A stretch of 64,000 nucleotides of DNA from the NCBI RefSeq assembly GCF_003095655.1, contig NZ_CP029151.1, positions 577,501-641,500 of the forward strand, written 5' to 3'. The DNA is from Dokdonia sp. Dokd-P16. Its GTDB lineage: Bacteria; Bacteroidota; Bacteroidia; Flavobacteriales; Flavobacteriaceae. The notes beneath the pieces are model-generated. The model ran no database searches. It had not been told where the DNA came from and worked only from the letters and a program-made list of their open reading frames with translations. Shown in pieces: positions 1 to 9,414 of the stretch (its first letter is position 1; every line of letters starts with the position of its first letter). The translations under genes and the position numbers were made by a program.

Positions 1-207
1 TCCTTTTTGCTTCTTGATCTTACGAGTAGAACCCGCAATCTCTGCTCTTTCTTTAGACTTGTGCGTTCCTTGACGTTGGTTAGCAAGAAATTGCTTAACA
101 TCTAAATACACAGCATGCTTGTTTGGTTCAATTCCAAAAACAGCATCAGAAAGGTCTGCCTTTCTCCCTGTTTCTTTTCCTTTGATATCTACAACTGCTA
201 TCTTCAT
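1..207 (-). CDS. rplD: 50S ribosomal protein L4, N-terminal part (runs off the window)
   Basis: This is the first 69 codons of ribosomal protein L4, a 23S rRNA-binding protein of the large subunit. The reading begins [16 protein letters not shown] and includes the family-typical stretch [16 protein letters not shown] near residues 38-53. The start codon overlaps the rplC stop by one base (TAATG on the minus strand), which suggests translational coupling. The rest of the gene lies beyond base 1. In enterobacteria L4 is also the autogenous repressor of the S10 operon; whether it regulates here is not known. Confidence 0.95.
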   Translation of the reverse strand, partial: MKIAVVDIKGKETGRKADLSDAVFGIEPNKHAVYLDVKQFLANQRQGTHKSKERAEIAGSTRKIKKQKG

Positions 208-818
208 TACTTCTGAATGATTACATAAGCATTTTTGTGACCAGGAACACATCCTTTCACTACAAGTAGATTCTTTTCAGCAACTACTTTCAATACTTTA
301 AGATTTTGAACTTTTATTTTGTCACCACCCATACGACCTGCCATACGCATTCCTTTGAATACACGTGCAGGGTAAGATGCTGCCCCAATTGAACCTGGCG
401 CTCTAAGACGGTTATGTTGACCGTGAGTAGCTTGTCCAACACCACGGAAACCGTGACGCTTTACAACTCCTTGAAAACCTTTACCTTTTGAAGTTCCCGA
501 TACATCGACAAATTCTCCTTCAGCAAAATGATCTACAGTAATTGCATCTCCTAATTTAAACTCTCCTTCAAATCCTTGAAATTCGACAACTTTACGCTTA
601 GCAACAGTTCCTGCTTTTTTGGCGTGGCCAGCAGCAGCTTTGTTTGCCTTCTTAGCGTCATCGAAACCAAGTTGAAGGGCTTCATACCCGTCAGCTTCTG
701 TGGTTCTGACTTGGGTGATAACGCAGGGACCTGCTTCGATAACGGTACATGGAATATTTTTTCCATTCTCGTCAAAGATGCTAGTCATACCTACTTTCTT
801 TCCGATTAACCCAGACAT
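207..818 (-). CDS. rplC: 50S ribosomal protein L3
   Basis: This encodes L3 (203 aa), an early-assembling large-subunit protein close to the peptidyl transferase centre. The N-terminus [17 protein letters not shown] and the central loop [15 protein letters not shown] (about residues 112-126), followed by [18 protein letters not shown], are diagnostic for bacterial L3. It lies between rpsJ and rplD in the conserved S10 order. The gap to rpsJ is unusually long (153 nt) and holds a terminator-like hairpin, so transcription of rplC and the genes after it may be attenuated or partly independent. Confidence 0.98.
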   Translation of the reverse strand: MSGLIGKKVGMTSIFDENGKNIPCTVIEAGPCVITQVRTTEADGYEALQLGFDDAKKANKAAAGHAKKAGTVAKRKVVEFQGFEGEFKLGDAITVDHFAEGEFVDVSGTSKGKGFQGVVKRHGFRGVGQATHGQHNRLRAPGSIGAASYPARVFKGMRMAGRMGGDKIKVQNLKVLKVVAEKNLLVVKGCVPGHKNAYVIIQK

Positions 819-852
819 AATTATAAATATTTGTTATTAAAAAATCTATTCT

Positions 853-884
853 AAAAAAAACAAGGCCGAACACGTTCGACCTTG
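853..884 (-). terminator. Terminator-like hairpin (possible attenuator) between rpsJ and rplC
   Basis: Read on the minus strand, an inverted repeat with 10-bp arms (caaggtcgaa / ttcggccttg, one G-T wobble) is followed directly by eight T residues. This is the classical form of an intrinsic terminator. It lies inside a ribosomal operon rather than at its end, so partial termination or regulated attenuation is more likely than complete transcription stop. Confidence 0.7.
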
Positions 885-945
885 AATGTGTGTTTCCGTT
901 TTTCCCTCGCACGCAGCTCAGGACAAATTAGTGTGGTAATTAATA

Positions 946-961
946 CGCTTTCGCGAAAGCG
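946..961. repeat. Dispersed palindrome, copy 1 (intergenic, rpsJ-rplC)
   Basis: A perfect palindrome cgctttcgcgaaagcg, extending symmetrically to 20 bp (944-963). It begins ten bases after the rpsJ stop codon. It is the first of 15 copies of this element in the window. Confidence 0.9.
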
Positions 962-971
962 TAAACATCTA

Positions 972-1277
972 TCACACCTTAATCTCTACCTCTACTCCAG
1001 ATGGTAATTCTAATTTCATCAAAGCATCAATAGTCTTTGAAGAGGAAGAATAGATATCAAGTAAACGCTTATAAGAGCTAAGCTCAAATTGCTCACGAGA
1101 TTTCTTGTTTACGTGTGGAGAACGTAATACAGTAAAGATTTTCTTATGTGTTGGAAGAGGAATAGGCCCTGTTACTACAGCTCCTGTTGTCTTCACAGTT
1201 CTTACAATTTTCTCAGCACTTTTATCTACTAAGTTGTGATCGTAAGATTTTAGTTTAATTCTAATTTTTTGACTCAT
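972..1277 (-). CDS. rpsJ: 30S ribosomal protein S10
   Basis: This encodes S10 (101 aa), a small-subunit head protein that in other bacteria also joins NusB in antitermination complexes. Diagnostic segments are the N-terminal [20 protein letters not shown] and [20 protein letters not shown] (about residues 39-58). The start is 11 nt downstream of the fusA stop, consistent with one transcript from rpsL onward. A copy of the dispersed palindrome follows its stop. Confidence 0.98.
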   Translation of the reverse strand: MSQKIRIKLKSYDHNLVDKSAEKIVRTVKTTGAVVTGPIPLPTHKKIFTVLRSPHVNKKSREQFELSSYKRLLDIYSSSSKTIDALMKLELPSGVEVEIKV

Positions 1278-1288
1278 TTCCTTAGTAA

Positions 1289-3415
1289 TTAATCGTTTGT
1301 ACCTTTAGATGCTGCAATAACTTCTGCTGCAATATTTGCAGGAGTTTCCTCGTAGTGAGAAAATTCCATAGTAGAAGTTGCACGTCCAGATGATAGCGTA
1401 CGCAATGTTGTTACATAACCAAACATCTCAGAAAGTGGCACTGTTGCCTTGATAGTCTTTGCACCAGCACGGTCACCCATACTTGCCATTTGACCACGAC
1501 GACGGTTCAAATCTCCTACAATATCACCCATGTTCTCTTCTGGTGTAATCACCTCAAGCTTCATGATAGGCTCCATTATAACTGCCTTGGCAGCTTTTGC
1601 AGAGTTTTTAAATCCAAGCTTAGCAGCAAGTTCGAAAGAAAGTTGATCAGAATCCACATCGTGGTAAGATCCATCTCTCAACGTTACTTTAATTGCATCT
1701 ACTTCATAACCAGCAAGAGGTCCATTTACCATTGCCATTTTGAATCCTTTCTCAATAGATGGGATAAATTCCTTAGGAACGTTACCACCCTTAATTACTG
1801 ATTCAAATTGCAATCCTACAACACCTTCGTCTGCAGGCTCTATTGTAAATACGATGTCAGCAAATTTACCACGTCCACCAGATTGCTTTTTATAAGTTTC
1901 TCTGTGCTCTGCGGCTCTTGTAATTGCCTCCTTGTACTCAACTTGTGGTTGACCTTGGTTAACCTCTACTTTAAATTCTCTTCTTAAACGGTCTACAATT
2001 ACATCTAAGTGAAGCTCACCCATTCCTGATATAATAGTCTGACCTGAAGCCTCGTCTGAACGAACTGTAAACGTAGGATCTTCTTCAGCAAGTTTTGCTA
2101 AGCCCATTCCTAATTTATCTACATCTGCTTTAGTTTTAGGCTCAACCGCGATACCGATTACCGGATCTGGGAAGTCCATAGATTCCAAAACAATAGGGTG
2201 CTTCTCATCAGAAAGTGTATCTCCAGTCTTAATAGACTTGAAACCTACAGCTGCTCCAATATCTCCAGCCTCTATATAGTCAATCGCATTTTGCTTGTTA
2301 GCATGCATTTGATAGATACGTGAGATACGCTCTTTTTTACCAGAACGATTGTTTAGTACATAAGATCCAGCATCTAAACGACCTGAGTATGCTCTAAAAA
2401 ATGCAAGGCGACCCACAAAAGGATCTGTTGCAATTTTAAATGCAAGAGCAGCAAAAGGCTCCTTTACATCTGGCTTACGTAATTCTTCTTTTTCTGTATC
2501 TGGGTTTACACCTACGATACCCTCCTTATCCATAGGAGAAGGTAAGTAACGACAAACAGCATCAAGAAGGAATTGAACTCCTTTGTTCTTAAATGCAGAA
2601 CCACAGATCATAGGAATGATAGACATATCCATTACAGCAGCACGAAGCGCAGCGTGCACTTCATCTTCTGTAATTGAATCCTCATCTTCCATATATTTTT
2701 CTAGCAAGTTTTCATCATACGCAGCAACTTCTTCAATAAGCTTACCGCGAAGCATTCTTGCTTCCTCTTTTAAGTTTTCTGGAATATCAACAACATCAAA
2801 TGTTGCTCCCATTCCTTCTTCATGCCATACGATAGCACGGTTCTTAACAAGATCGACAATTCCTTTAAAATCCTCTTCATCACCAATGTTAAGAACGATA
2901 GGCACAGCATTTGAACCTAACATTTCCTTAACTTGAGTACAAACCTCTAAGAAGTTTGAACCTTGACGGTCCATTTTATTTACAAAACCAATACGTGGCA
3001 CTTTGTAATTATCTGCAAGTCTCCAGTTAGTTTCTGATTGCGGCTCAACACCATCAACAGCACTAAACAAGAATACTAAACCATCAAGTACACGTAAAGA
3101 ACGATTCACCTCTACAGTAAAATCAACGTGACCAGGAGTATCTATAATATTAAAGTGATAATCCTTAGTATCAGGAAGCGTCTGTGCGTTCTCCATTGGA
3201 AACTTCCAAGTACAAGTAGTAGCAGCAGAGGTAATTGTAATACCACGCTCCTGCTCTTGCTCCATCCAGTCCATTGTTGCAGCACCATCATGCACTTCAC
3301 CAATCTTGTGACTTACACCTGTATAATAAAGGATACGCTCTGTAGTCGTAGTTTTTCCAGCATCAATGTGAGCTGCAATACCTATATTTCTAGTAAATTT
3401 TAAGTCTCTAGCCAT
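1289..3415 (-). CDS. fusA: Translation elongation factor G
   Basis: This encodes EF-G (708 aa), the GTPase that drives ribosomal translocation. The G1 P-loop [19 protein letters not shown] lies at about residues 15-33, the switch region [10 protein letters not shown] at about 58-67, the G3 motif DTPGHVDFT at about 92-100 and the G4 motif NKMD at about 146-149. Length is normal for bacterial EF-G. It starts 3 nt from the rpsG stop and sits in the str operon. No tuf gene follows it; rpsJ comes next. Confidence 0.98.
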   Translation of the reverse strand: MARDLKFTRNIGIAAHIDAGKTTTTERILYYTGVSHKIGEVHDGAATMDWMEQEQERGITITSAATTCTWKFPMENAQTLPDTKDYHFNIIDTPGHVDFTVEVNRSLRVLDGLVFLFSAVDGVEPQSETNWRLADNYKVPRIGFVNKMDRQGSNFLEVCTQVKEMLGSNAVPIVLNIGDEEDFKGIVDLVKNRAIVWHEEGMGATFDVVDIPENLKEEARMLRGKLIEEVAAYDENLLEKYMEDEDSITEDEVHAALRAAVMDMSIIPMICGSAFKNKGVQFLLDAVCRYLPSPMDKEGIVGVNPDTEKEELRKPDVKEPFAALAFKIATDPFVGRLAFFRAYSGRLDAGSYVLNNRSGKKERISRIYQMHANKQNAIDYIEAGDIGAAVGFKSIKTGDTLSDEKHPIVLESMDFPDPVIGIAVEPKTKADVDKLGMGLAKLAEEDPTFTVRSDEASGQTIISGMGELHLDVIVDRLRREFKVEVNQGQPQVEYKEAITRAAEHRETYKKQSGGRGKFADIVFTIEPADEGVVGLQFESVIKGGNVPKEFIPSIEKGFKMAMVNGPLAGYEVDAIKVTLRDGSYHDVDSDQLSFELAAKLGFKNSAKAAKAVIMEPIMKLEVITPEENMGDIVGDLNRRRGQMASMGDRAGAKTIKATVPLSEMFGYVTTLRTLSSGRATSTMEFSHYEETPANIAAEVIAASKGTND

Positions 3416-3418
3416 TTC

Positions 3419-3895
3419 TTAGAATCTAAAGTGTGAGAATGCTTTGTTTGCTTCTGCCATCTTGTGTGTATCAACGCGCTTCTTTACAGCAGCACCTTCC
3501 TCCTTTGCAGCAGCAAGAATCTCTGCCGCAAGTTTTGCAGCCATTGATTTCTCATTTCTCTTACGAGAAAAACTAATTAACCATTTCATAGCCGTAGAGA
3601 TCTTACGATCTGGGCGGATTTGGTTTGGGATCTGATATGTTGCTCCTCCCACACGACGACTACGTACTTCTACGTGTGGCATCACATTAGATAAAGCATC
3701 TTTCCACAATTCAAGAGCAGTTTTCTCTTCGTTTGTGTTTTTTTCTTCTACGATATCAATTGCATCATAAAAAACTTTGAATGCAGTAGACTTCTTACCA
3801 CTCCACATCATCATGTTAACGAAACGAGTCACTAACTGATCATTAAATTTCGGATCTGGAAGAATTGGTCTCTTCTTGGCCTGTTTTTTTCTCAT
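3419..3895 (-). CDS. rpsG: 30S ribosomal protein S7
   Basis: This encodes S7 (158 aa), the primary 16S rRNA 3'-domain organiser. The N-terminus [19 protein letters not shown] and the segment [16 protein letters not shown] (about residues 76-91) are typical, as is the C-terminal [14 protein letters not shown]. It is the second gene of the rpsL-rpsG-fusA string, with 25 nt to rpsL and 3 nt to fusA. Confidence 0.98.
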   Translation of the reverse strand: MRKKQAKKRPILPDPKFNDQLVTRFVNMMMWSGKKSTAFKVFYDAIDIVEEKNTNEEKTALELWKDALSNVMPHVEVRSRRVGGATYQIPNQIRPDRKISTAMKWLISFSRKRNEKSMAAKLAAEILAAAKEEGAAVKKRVDTHKMAEANKAFSHFRF

Positions 3896-3920
3896 TACTT
3901 CTTCTTAAAGTGTTGTTGAT

Positions 3921-4295
3921 TTACTTCTTAGGGCGTTTTGCACCGTACTTAGATCTCGATTGCGTTCTTCCTGCAACACCAGCGGTGTCTAAGGCTCCAC
4001 GTACAATGTGATATCTAACTCCTGGCAAATCTTTTACCCTTCCACCTCTTACCAATACTATCGAGTGCTCTTGTAAATTGTGTCCTTCACCACCGATGTA
4101 TGCATTCACCTCTTTACCATTTGTTAAACGAACACGCGCAACTTTACGCATAGCCGAGTTTGGTTTTTTAGGTGTAGTCGTGTAAACACGAGTACATACG
4201 CCACGTCGTTGTGGGCACGATTCAAGGGCAGCAGATTTACTCTTCTTGGTAATCTTGGTTCTTCCTTTACGTACTAATTGTGAAATTGTTGGCAT
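3921..4295 (-). CDS. rpsL: 30S ribosomal protein S12
   Basis: This encodes S12 (124 aa), the decoding-centre protein. The segments [18 protein letters not shown] (about residues 40-57) and [13 protein letters not shown] (about 84-96) are invariant family signatures. The lysines known from streptomycin-resistance work in other bacteria are present (Lys43 and Lys88 here), so the sequence looks wild type at those sites. It is the first gene of the operon, about 50 nt downstream of a consensus promoter. Confidence 0.98.
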   Translation of the reverse strand: MPTISQLVRKGRTKITKKSKSAALESCPQRRGVCTRVYTTTPKKPNSAMRKVARVRLTNGKEVNAYIGGEGHNLQEHSIVLVRGGRVKDLPGVRYHIVRGALDTAGVAGRTQSRSKYGAKRPKK

Positions 4296-4349
4296 AATTT
4301 CTTTCTACCTAATTGTTAATTTTCTTAATCTACCCAAATTTAGGGTTTG

Positions 4350-4380
4350 CAAAAGTAAGAATAATTTACTAACCATCAAA
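4350..4380 (-). promoter_or_regulatory. Bacteroidota-type promoter for the rpsL operon
   Basis: On the minus strand TTTG (4380-4377) is followed by exactly 19 nt and TACTTTTG (4357-4350). This matches the primary sigma consensus known for Bacteroidota, TTTG-N19-21-TAnnTTTG, at every defined base. The expected transcript start would leave a leader of roughly 45-50 nt before rpsL. Confidence 0.8.
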
Positions 4381-4478
4381 CCCACTTTGATTAAAATTTG
4401 GAAAAACTTCTGAATACCAAAAAACTAGCATACTTTCGTAATCCTAAATTCGTTTTAAAACAACACTAAAAATATTAC

Positions 4479-6173
4479 TTGAAACTATTCTATCTATTTT
4501 TAATTATTTGCTTCGCCAGACACAATATGTCTGCACAAAAAAATGACGCAAGAATCCAACTAGAAGTAACAAGTAATATTCAATCAGAATCTACCATTCT
4601 AGATGACACATATTATAGGACGACATTTGAAGATAGACAGTCCGCATTAGACGAACTGAAAAACCTAAACACACAACTTCAAAATTTAGGATACCTAGAC
4701 AGCAGCTACGATCTAACTACACAAAGCGACACCTTATACATTGCTACTTTCCTTCTAGAAAAACCATATCCATACATAACTTTAAAAATCAAAAAACACG
4801 AAAACCTCGAGAGTTATATAAAACAGACAGGATATAAAATTAAAAATGACAGTATAACTATAGAGACCGCTTTCGCGAAAGCGTACTTAAAGAAACTAAG
4901 CTCCATTGCTTCAAACAACGGAAATCCTTTTGCAACGTTTCAAATAACCAACATCACAAAAACAACACAACACAATCTCATAGGATCACTTAAATCTTCT
5001 TTTGAAAAAAACAGGACAATTGATAGAATTGAAATAGAAGGTTACACGAATATCCCGAAAAGCTTTCTCAGACATAGTGTCAAATTAAAAGAGGGCGAAA
5101 TATTTAACCGCGATAAACTCGATAATCAAAGTAAAGACCTCTCCTACCTCCCTTTTGTAAATCAAATAAAAAATCCGCAAGTACTTTTTAATCCGGACAG
5201 CACAACAGTCTACCTATACTTAGAACGTAAGAATGCTAATAAATTTGATGGCTTTCTAGGCTTTGCAAATGAGGAAGACAATTCTTTTCGCTTAAATGGT
5301 TATCTCGACTTACTCCTTACCAACAACTTTAACTATGGAGAAACATTCATTTTAAATTACAAAGCAGATGGCGGCGATCAATCGCAGCTCCATTTAAAAA
5401 CCAAGCTACCCTACCTTTTCAAAAGTCCGCTAGGAATTGAAGCATCTCTCAACCTATTTAGAAAAGACAGCACATTTTCCACAACACAGCAGTCATTGGA
5501 TTTAGTCTATCAACTAAATCAAAAAAACCACCTTACTCTAGGGTACGAATCTGAACAATCAGAAAATCTTAATGACAATACAACTACTCAACTTATAAAT
5601 CTTGAAGACTTCACCTCTAAAAGACTAACAACATCATTTACACATCAAAATTTATCCACTAATTTATTTTTTCCTACAAAAAGACGTTTGCACTTTAGAG
5701 CTACTTTTGGAAATAGAGAAATCACAGAAAGCTTAGACAAACAAATATCCCTTACTGCTATACTAGAAAATGAATTTACCTTAAGCGATAAACACTCCAT
5801 ATTTGCAAAAAGCACCACACAATATTTAATCTCTAACAATTTCTTAACAAACGAGCTTTATCGTTTTGGGGGAATTTTAACTCTTAGAGGATTTGAAGAA
5901 AACAGTCTTTTAGCAAACCTTTACAACACCCTTAACACAGAATATAGATACAAATTAAATGAAGGGATCTACATCAACTCAATTTTAGATCTTGGATACC
6001 TTGAAAACAATATAGAGAAGACAAAACGAAAACTCTACAGTTTTGGCTTAGGCACTGGCATTCAGACGAAAACGGGAATACTAAAATTAAATATTGCAAA
6101 TGGTCTATTTGATAATCAAGAGTTTAGGTTTTCAGACACTAAACTCCATATAATTCTTGAAGTAAATTTCTAA
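4479..6173 (+). CDS. Omp85/TamA-like outer-membrane barrel protein
   Basis: A 564-aa exported protein that resembles the Omp85 (BamA/TamA) group. These insert or translocate proteins at the outer membrane. Residues 1-19 form a signal peptide ending near MSAQ. Residues about 180-255 look like a POTRA domain (IDRIEIEGYTNIPKSFLRHS, then a ligand of hydroxy-rich strands). The rest alternates amphipathic strands and contains the LRGFEENSL motif (about 468-476), equivalent to the conserved LRGF/Y barrel motif, and ends in phenylalanine. The start is TTG: an in-frame stop lies four codons upstream and the next ATG would cut through the signal peptide. A copy of the dispersed palindrome encodes TAFAKAY. 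Its exact substrate cannot be told. Confidence 0.75.
   Translation: MKLFYLFLIICFARHNMSAQKNDARIQLEVTSNIQSESTILDDTYYRTTFEDRQSALDELKNLNTQLQNLGYLDSSYDLTTQSDTLYIATFLLEKPYPYITLKIKKHENLESYIKQTGYKIKNDSITIETAFAKAYLKKLSSIASNNGNPFATFQITNITKTTQHNLIGSLKSSFEKNRTIDRIEIEGYTNIPKSFLRHSVKLKEGEIFNRDKLDNQSKDLSYLPFVNQIKNPQVLFNPDSTTVYLYLERKNANKFDGFLGFANEEDNSFRLNGYLDLLLTNNFNYGETFILNYKADGGDQSQLHLKTKLPYLFKSPLGIEASLNLFRKDSTFSTTQQSLDLVYQLNQKNHLTLGYESEQSENLNDNTTTQLINLEDFTSKRLTTSFTHQNLSTNLFFPTKRRLHFRATFGNREITESLDKQISLTAILENEFTLSDKHSIFAKSTTQYLISNNFLTNELYRFGGILTLRGFEENSLLANLYNTLNTEYRYKLNEGIYINSILDLGYLENNIEKTKRKLYSFGLGTGIQTKTGILKLNIANGLFDNQEFRFSDTKLHIILEVNF
4868..4883. repeat. Dispersed palindrome, copy 2 (inside the Omp85-like gene)
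   Basis: A perfect 16-bp copy, cgctttcgcgaaagcg, read as AFAKA in the host gene. Confidence 0.9.
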
Positions 6174-6371
6174 GAAACGAGAAAAAACTGATTGACATGT
6201 ATGCAATAGATAATTCTAATCAAAAGTTATTAGGTTAAAATTTTACCTTCAATTTCACAAACCTAAGTTAACAATAAGTTAAAGTTAAATTATCTTAATT
6301 TTTTTAACAAAAAAGTTTGTGATTCAAATAATCTTATTACAGATTTTTGCTTTAAATAAACAAATTTTTTT

Positions 6372-9300
6372 ATGAAAACACTTTTACAAAAAGTACTTGT
6401 TCTTTGTACTATTTTAAGTGCCTCCGCCCTGTTTGCACAGGGTCGTATCATTACGGGTACGGTAACTGAGGCTAATGGACCACTTCCAGGTGCGACAGTG
6501 GTAATTAAAGGTACCTCTACAGGTACTCAAACAGATTTTGATGGAAACTTTTCTATTGAAGCAGCATCAAGTGATGTTCTTTCTTTTAGTTACGTTGGTT
6601 TCAAAACTTTAGACATCCAAGTTGGTAATCAAAACTCAATCAATGCCACTCTTGAAGCTGACAACTCACTAGCAGAAGTTGTTATTACAGGTTATGGAAG
6701 TCGCTCAAGAGATTTATCTACAGCAGCTACAACAACCGTAAGTGCTGGCTCTATTGAAGATTTTGTGCCATCTACGAGTGTAGATAACATTCTTCAAGGT
6801 AAAGCTGCCGGAGTACAGGTAACTGCTGCAAATGGACAACCAGGTCAAACTGCATTTGTACAGATTCGTGGAGTAGGTTCGATTAATGCTGCAACAACAC
6901 CATTATATGTAATTGATGGAGCCCCTATTGAGGCTGCGTTTGTTAACAACATCAACCCTAACGATATCGAGACCCTAACTATACTTAAAGATGCTGCTAC
7001 AGTATCTAAATATGGTTCAAGAGGAGCAAACGGAGTTATCTTAATTACTACAAAAAGAGGTAGAAGTAAAGACGCTAAGTTTGTATTTAGATCTTCTATA
7101 GGAACTAGCGAGAGAATTGCAGATCCATTTGATTTAATGAATGCATCTCAAAAATTAGAACTTGAGAGACAATATGCTGCACTAGGTGTACCTCAGGCTC
7201 AAGGACTTCCAGGAGCAACATCATCACCTGAAGAATTAGCTAGATTAATTGGAAATGACACCAATTGGGAAGACGCACTTTTGAGAAAAGGTTACATTCA
7301 ATCTAACTCTCTTGCTATATCAGGAGCTGATGAGAAAATCAACTACTTCTTGTCTCTTGGATATGACAAAAACACAGGTATTATTGATCGTATTGATGGT
7401 TTTGAAAGAATCTCAGCCCGTTTAAATACAACTTATGAAGCTAGAGATTGGCTTACAGTGGGAACTAATATTTCTGCGTCTAGAAGTACTACAGATTTAC
7501 CAAGGGACCGTAACAACGTTCAAAATCCTTTCAGATTTTTATACGACGCAAATCCTTATGAAACTCTATTCTTAAGAGATGGAAACAATGAAATAGTTAC
7601 AAACGCAGATGGTGAACCTCAATTCAACCCTACGACTTCAGGATTCCCAGTTGCACAGGCACTACAAACTGAACCTGAAACTAACACAAACTTCTTGCTT
7701 GTTGCTAATATTTTTGCAGACCTAAAGTTTTCTGATAAATTTTCAAACAGATTTGCAGTAGGTACAACTACTAACAGAGGTAGAACAGTAGCTAGATCTA
7801 TTGCTGGTGGAACGCTAGACCCTATTGTAGGTGATTCAAACTTCCCTGGTACTCAAAGAGAGTCACTTAATGTAGATTTCCAATATAACGTAAGTAACGT
7901 ATTTGGATATAAAGATACATTTGGAGAGAAGCACAATATTAGTGCTGATGTACTTTTAGAATACAATGAAAGAATCTTTACTCGTACTAACGTATCAGGT
8001 AGAGGATTCCCTACAGCAGATATTCCTTTCTTAGATGTAGCCGCTGATTTTAGTGATGGTGGGTCGACTGAGGTTCGTAACAGTTTATTCTCACAAGGAC
8101 TATTTGTTGATTATGATTATGACGGTAAATACCTTGTATCTGCATCGGTAAGAAACGATGCGTCATCTCGTTTTGGTCCTGAAAATCAAAATGCGATTTT
8201 CTACAGTGGAAGTGCTGCTTGGAATATTGCTAGAGAAGATTTTATGGAAGGAAGTATTTTTAACGACCTTAAACTAAGAGCTTCTTATGGTAGTTCAGGT
8301 AATCAAAACATAGGTAACAACCAATTTGTTAACCTTATCGGTTTTGGAACATACAATGGAAATAGCTCTGCAGTACCAGGTGGTATAGCAAATCCAGATA
8401 TTAAGTGGGAACAACAATTTCTTGCTGATATCGGAGTTGAATTTGGTCTATTTAACAACCGCATTAGTGGTGTTGTAGATTACTACGTAAAGACTTCTGA
8501 AGACCTTCTTCTAAATAGACCTATTTCAGGACTTGTAGGTGATGGAAACAATGGAATTTTATCTAACATTGGTAAAATTGAAAACTCTGGATTAGAAGTT
8601 GCATTAAACTTTGACGCCATCAAAACAGAAGACTGGAGAGTATCATTAGGAGGAAACATTGCCTTCCTTGACAATGAAGTTAAAGAACTCGTAGATGGTG
8701 AAGACATCAATAATGGAAATACAATTTTACGTGTAGGTGAAGAAATCAATACTTTCTTTTTAGTTGAATATGCTGGAGTTAATCCCGCAAATGGTGAACC
8801 ACTTTACCTTACAGCAGATGGAGATGTAACAAATCAATACAGTGCTGACTTTGCTAAGACTCTAGAAGGTAAATCTCCACTTGCAAACATAGAAGGAGGT
8901 TTTTACGGAAATGTACGTTACAAAGGCTTTGGTCTTCGCGGTGATTTTGTTTTCAAAGCTGGAAACTACATCCAAAACTTCCAAAGATCTGCAGGTGTCC
9001 AAATCGGTAATATCGATTCAAACCAAAGAGTTGAAGCATTCAATTACTGGCAACAACCAGGAGATCAAAATGTTCTTCCTAACCCATTATTTGAAGCAAC
9101 AGCTGACCAAACCTCTACTAGATTCTTAGAGAAAGGTGATTATGTAAGACTAAGAACATTAACTCTTTCTTACGACATCCCTAGTCAACTACTAGACAGA
9201 ACAGGTCTTTCTTCAGTAAGAATTTATGGTACTGGACAAAACTTACTAACGTTTACTGACTATGAAGGAGATCCAGAAATCGGTATTGGTTCTGCTGAAA

Positions 9301-9401
9301 ATAGCGGCCCTGGCGATGCTGGATTTGTACCTGGACAATTTTCTTTATTCAGTTACCCACAAACTAAGTCACTTACATTTGGTGTTGACATCGGATTTTA
9401 A
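6372..9401 (+). CDS. SusC/RagA-family TonB-linked outer-membrane transporter, pair 1
   Basis: A 1009-aa TonB-dependent transporter of the SusC type, which imports glycans, peptides or other large nutrients with its SusD partner. A signal peptide covers residues 1-22 (ending ALFAQ). A carboxypeptidase-regulatory-like domain follows (about 26-105, with GTVTEANGPLPGATVVIKG and TDFDGNFSI), then a TonB-box region EVVITGYGS. The plug domain (about 115-230) carries GVQV, IRGVGS, YVIDGAP and GSRGANGVILITTKRG. The remainder is the 22-strand barrel, ending in phenylalanine. The GYGS-type junction differs from that of the two later SusC proteins, so pair 1 belongs to a different SusC subgroup. SusD follows after 13 nt. 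Substrate unknown. Confidence 0.95.
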   Translation: MKTLLQKVLVLCTILSASALFAQGRIITGTVTEANGPLPGATVVIKGTSTGTQTDFDGNFSIEAASSDVLSFSYVGFKTLDIQVGNQNSINATLEADNSLAEVVITGYGSRSRDLSTAATTTVSAGSIEDFVPSTSVDNILQGKAAGVQVTAANGQPGQTAFVQIRGVGSINAATTPLYVIDGAPIEAAFVNNINPNDIETLTILKDAATVSKYGSRGANGVILITTKRGRSKDAKFVFRSSIGTSERIADPFDLMNASQKLELERQYAALGVPQAQGLPGATSSPEELARLIGNDTNWEDALLRKGYIQSNSLAISGADEKINYFLSLGYDKNTGIIDRIDGFERISARLNTTYEARDWLTVGTNISASRSTTDLPRDRNNVQNPFRFLYDANPYETLFLRDGNNEIVTNADGEPQFNPTTSGFPVAQALQTEPETNTNFLLVANIFADLKFSDKFSNRFAVGTTTNRGRTVARSIAGGTLDPIVGDSNFPGTQRESLNVDFQYNVSNVFGYKDTFGEKHNISADVLLEYNERIFTRTNVSGRGFPTADIPFLDVAADFSDGGSTEVRNSLFSQGLFVDYDYDGKYLVSASVRNDASSRFGPENQNAIFYSGSAAWNIAREDFMEGSIFNDLKLRASYGSSGNQNIGNNQFVNLIGFGTYNGNSSAVPGGIANPDIKWEQQFLADIGVEFGLFNNRISGVVDYYVKTSEDLLLNRPISGLVGDGNNGILSNIGKIENSGLEVALNFDAIKTEDWRVSLGGNIAFLDNEVKELVDGEDINNGNTILRVGEEINTFFLVEYAGVNPANGEPLYLTADGDVTNQYSADFAKTLEGKSPLANIEGGFYGNVRYKGFGLRGDFVFKAGNYIQNFQRSAGVQIGNIDSNQRVEAFNYWQQPGDQNVLPNPLFEATADQTSTRFLEKGDYVRLRTLTLSYDIPSQLLDRTGLSSVRIYGTGQNLLTFTDYEGDPEIGIGSAENSGPGDAGFVPGQFSLFSYPQTKSLTFGVDIGF

Positions 9402-9414
9402 AATAAAATAAAAT

